From Campylobacterota bacterium (GTDB lineage Bacteria > Campylobacterota > Campylobacteria > Campylobacterales > Sulfurovaceae), in assembly GCA_015488875.1 (NCBI GenBank), contig WFMX01000111.1, forward strand, positions 1 to 6,741: a stretch of DNA of 6,741 nt, in the 5' to 3' direction. The position numbers and the translations under genes were made by a program. Under the pieces are notes generated by a model, which was not told the DNA's origin, made no database searches, and worked only from the letters and a program-made list of their open reading frames with translations. Each line of letters begins with the position of its first letter. The stretch's first letter is position 1. Shown here in pieces: positions 5,842-6,741 of the stretch.

Positions 5842-6741
5842 TGCAAGCTACACCCTTTGTGATCTATATAGAGGAGAAGCCTCTATACTACAAGGAGATA
5901 GACCATAAGCGTATCAAGATAGCTTATGGTCTACTCAAACCACATATCAAACACCCAAAAACCATACATATAGTAGGTACAAATGGCAAAGGCTCTACAG
6001 GTCGTATGCTAGCCCACCTTGCATATCATAGCGGTATCAGTGTGGGACACTTCTCCTCGCCACACATATCTAAGTTCAATGAGCGGATATGGATAGATGG
6101 AGCAGATAGCAGTGATGAGGTACTAGAGATGGCTCATCAAAAACTCTACCCTATCATAGGCTCAAAGATGAGTGACTCTCTTAGCTATTTTGAATATACG
6201 ACACTACTAGCCTTAGTAGCTTTTGAAGATGTAAATCTGATAGTGCTAGAGGCAGGATTGGGAGGTGAATATGATGCTACTAGCGTAGTCGACAAGGAGC
6301 TGAGTATCATCACGCCCATAGGTATAGATCATCAAGCCTTTCTAGGTGACACTATAGATGAGATAGCCACTACGAAGATACGAAGTGTAGAGAGTAGGGT
6401 GCTTTTGGCTCCGCAACCATACCCAATCGTAGTCGATATAGCCCATCAAATTACTCAACAAAAAAGTGCAAAACTATATCTATCGTCCACTCAGCCATCT
6501 CTACATAGAGATGCAATAGAGAGTATCGCCACAGAGAAAAGTTGGGGCAGATATCTCATAGAAAATGCCATAGTGGCTACTCAGGCATTGGATATACTCT
6601 CTATAGATTACAAGATATTAGATTTGAGATCAGTAGAACTCTTTGGTAGATACTACCCCATAGCTCCAAATATACGCATAGATGTAGGACACAACCCACT
6701 AGCCGCCAAGGCTATAGTAGATTCGCTAGAGAATCGTGTAG
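5841..6741 (+). CDS. folC: Folylpolyglutamate synthase / dihydrofolate synthase (FolC), 3' end outside window
   Basis: FolC adds glutamate to dihydropteroate and to folates, using ATP, in the cytoplasm; it is a Mur-ligase-type enzyme. The frame is open from a GTG at 5841 to the window end, giving 300 codons of a protein usually near 380–430 residues. Visible motifs: the P-loop G46-TNGKGS-T53; 'FSSPHISKFNERI' just after it; 'LEAGLGGEYDAT' (residues 136–147); 'ITPIGIDHQAFLGDT' (157–171) with the metal- and ATP-associated His164; and, near the cut edge, 'GRYYPIAPNIRIDVGHNP' (269–286), matching the usual GRF...DgAHNP that opens the C-terminal domain. The GTG overlaps the lptE TAG (TAGTG) and lacks a clear Shine-Dalgarno, which suggests coupled translation. 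The residues 'KPLYYKEIDHKRI' after it look like the N-termini of epsilonproteobacterial FolC proteins, which supports this start. Confidence 0.92.
   Translation, partial: MQATPFVIYIEEKPLYYKEIDHKRIKIAYGLLKPHIKHPKTIHIVGTNGKGSTGRMLAHLAYHSGISVGHFSSPHISKFNERIWIDGADSSDEVLEMAHQKLYPIIGSKMSDSLSYFEYTTLLALVAFEDVNLIVLEAGLGGEYDATSVVDKELSIITPIGIDHQAFLGDTIDEIATTKIRSVESRVLLAPQPYPIVVDIAHQITQQKSAKLYLSSTQPSLHRDAIESIATEKSWGRYLIENAIVATQALDILSIDYKILDLRSVELFGRYYPIAPNIRIDVGHNPLAAKAIVDSLENRV

Overview
The window looks like a chromosomal segment of a member of the Campylobacterota (epsilonproteobacteria), possibly a free-living Sulfurovum/Sulfurimonas-like lineage. This rests on the leuS–lptE–folC gene order, which I recall from Campylobacter and relatives, on the wording of the LeuRS and FolC motifs, on heavy use of ATA and CTA codons, and on a T-rich promoter lacking a clear -35 box. 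The genus is an inference; the phylum is fairly safe.

Layout from left to right. (1) Positions 1–1566, plus strand: the C-terminal end of a type I restriction endonuclease subunit (HsdR), cut by the window edge, followed with an 8-bp overlap by a complete YgjP-type zinc metallopeptidase. This pair is the accessory part of the window and is visibly more AT-rich than the rest: hand counts of two 60-base rows gave about 32–35% GC, against about 42–50% in three rows of the other genes. (2) Positions 1572–2665, minus strand: a two-gene unit, transcribed towards the restriction module, with a CopD/HemJ-like four-helix membrane protein followed by a Maf-family nucleotide pyrophosphatase. (3) Positions 2666–2786: a divergent intergenic region with a plausible promoter on each strand. 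(4) Positions 2787–6741, plus strand: leuS (leucyl-tRNA synthetase), lptE (LPS-assembly lipoprotein) and folC (folylpolyglutamate/dihydrofolate synthase, cut by the right edge), packed as an apparent operon. A perfect fourfold 7-bp tandem repeat lies between leuS and lptE.

How the genes relate: the right-hand operon and the Maf/membrane pair are housekeeping genes (translation, outer-membrane biogenesis, folate metabolism, nucleotide-pool sanitation). The left-hand pair belongs to phage/DNA defence. The restriction subunit and the peptidase appear translationally coupled, which suggests that the peptidase serves the restriction system, although its target is unknown. No wholly new system is evident. 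The most interesting points are the HsdR–peptidase coupling, the heptamer repeat upstream of lptE, and the sharp edge between the defence module and the core genes.
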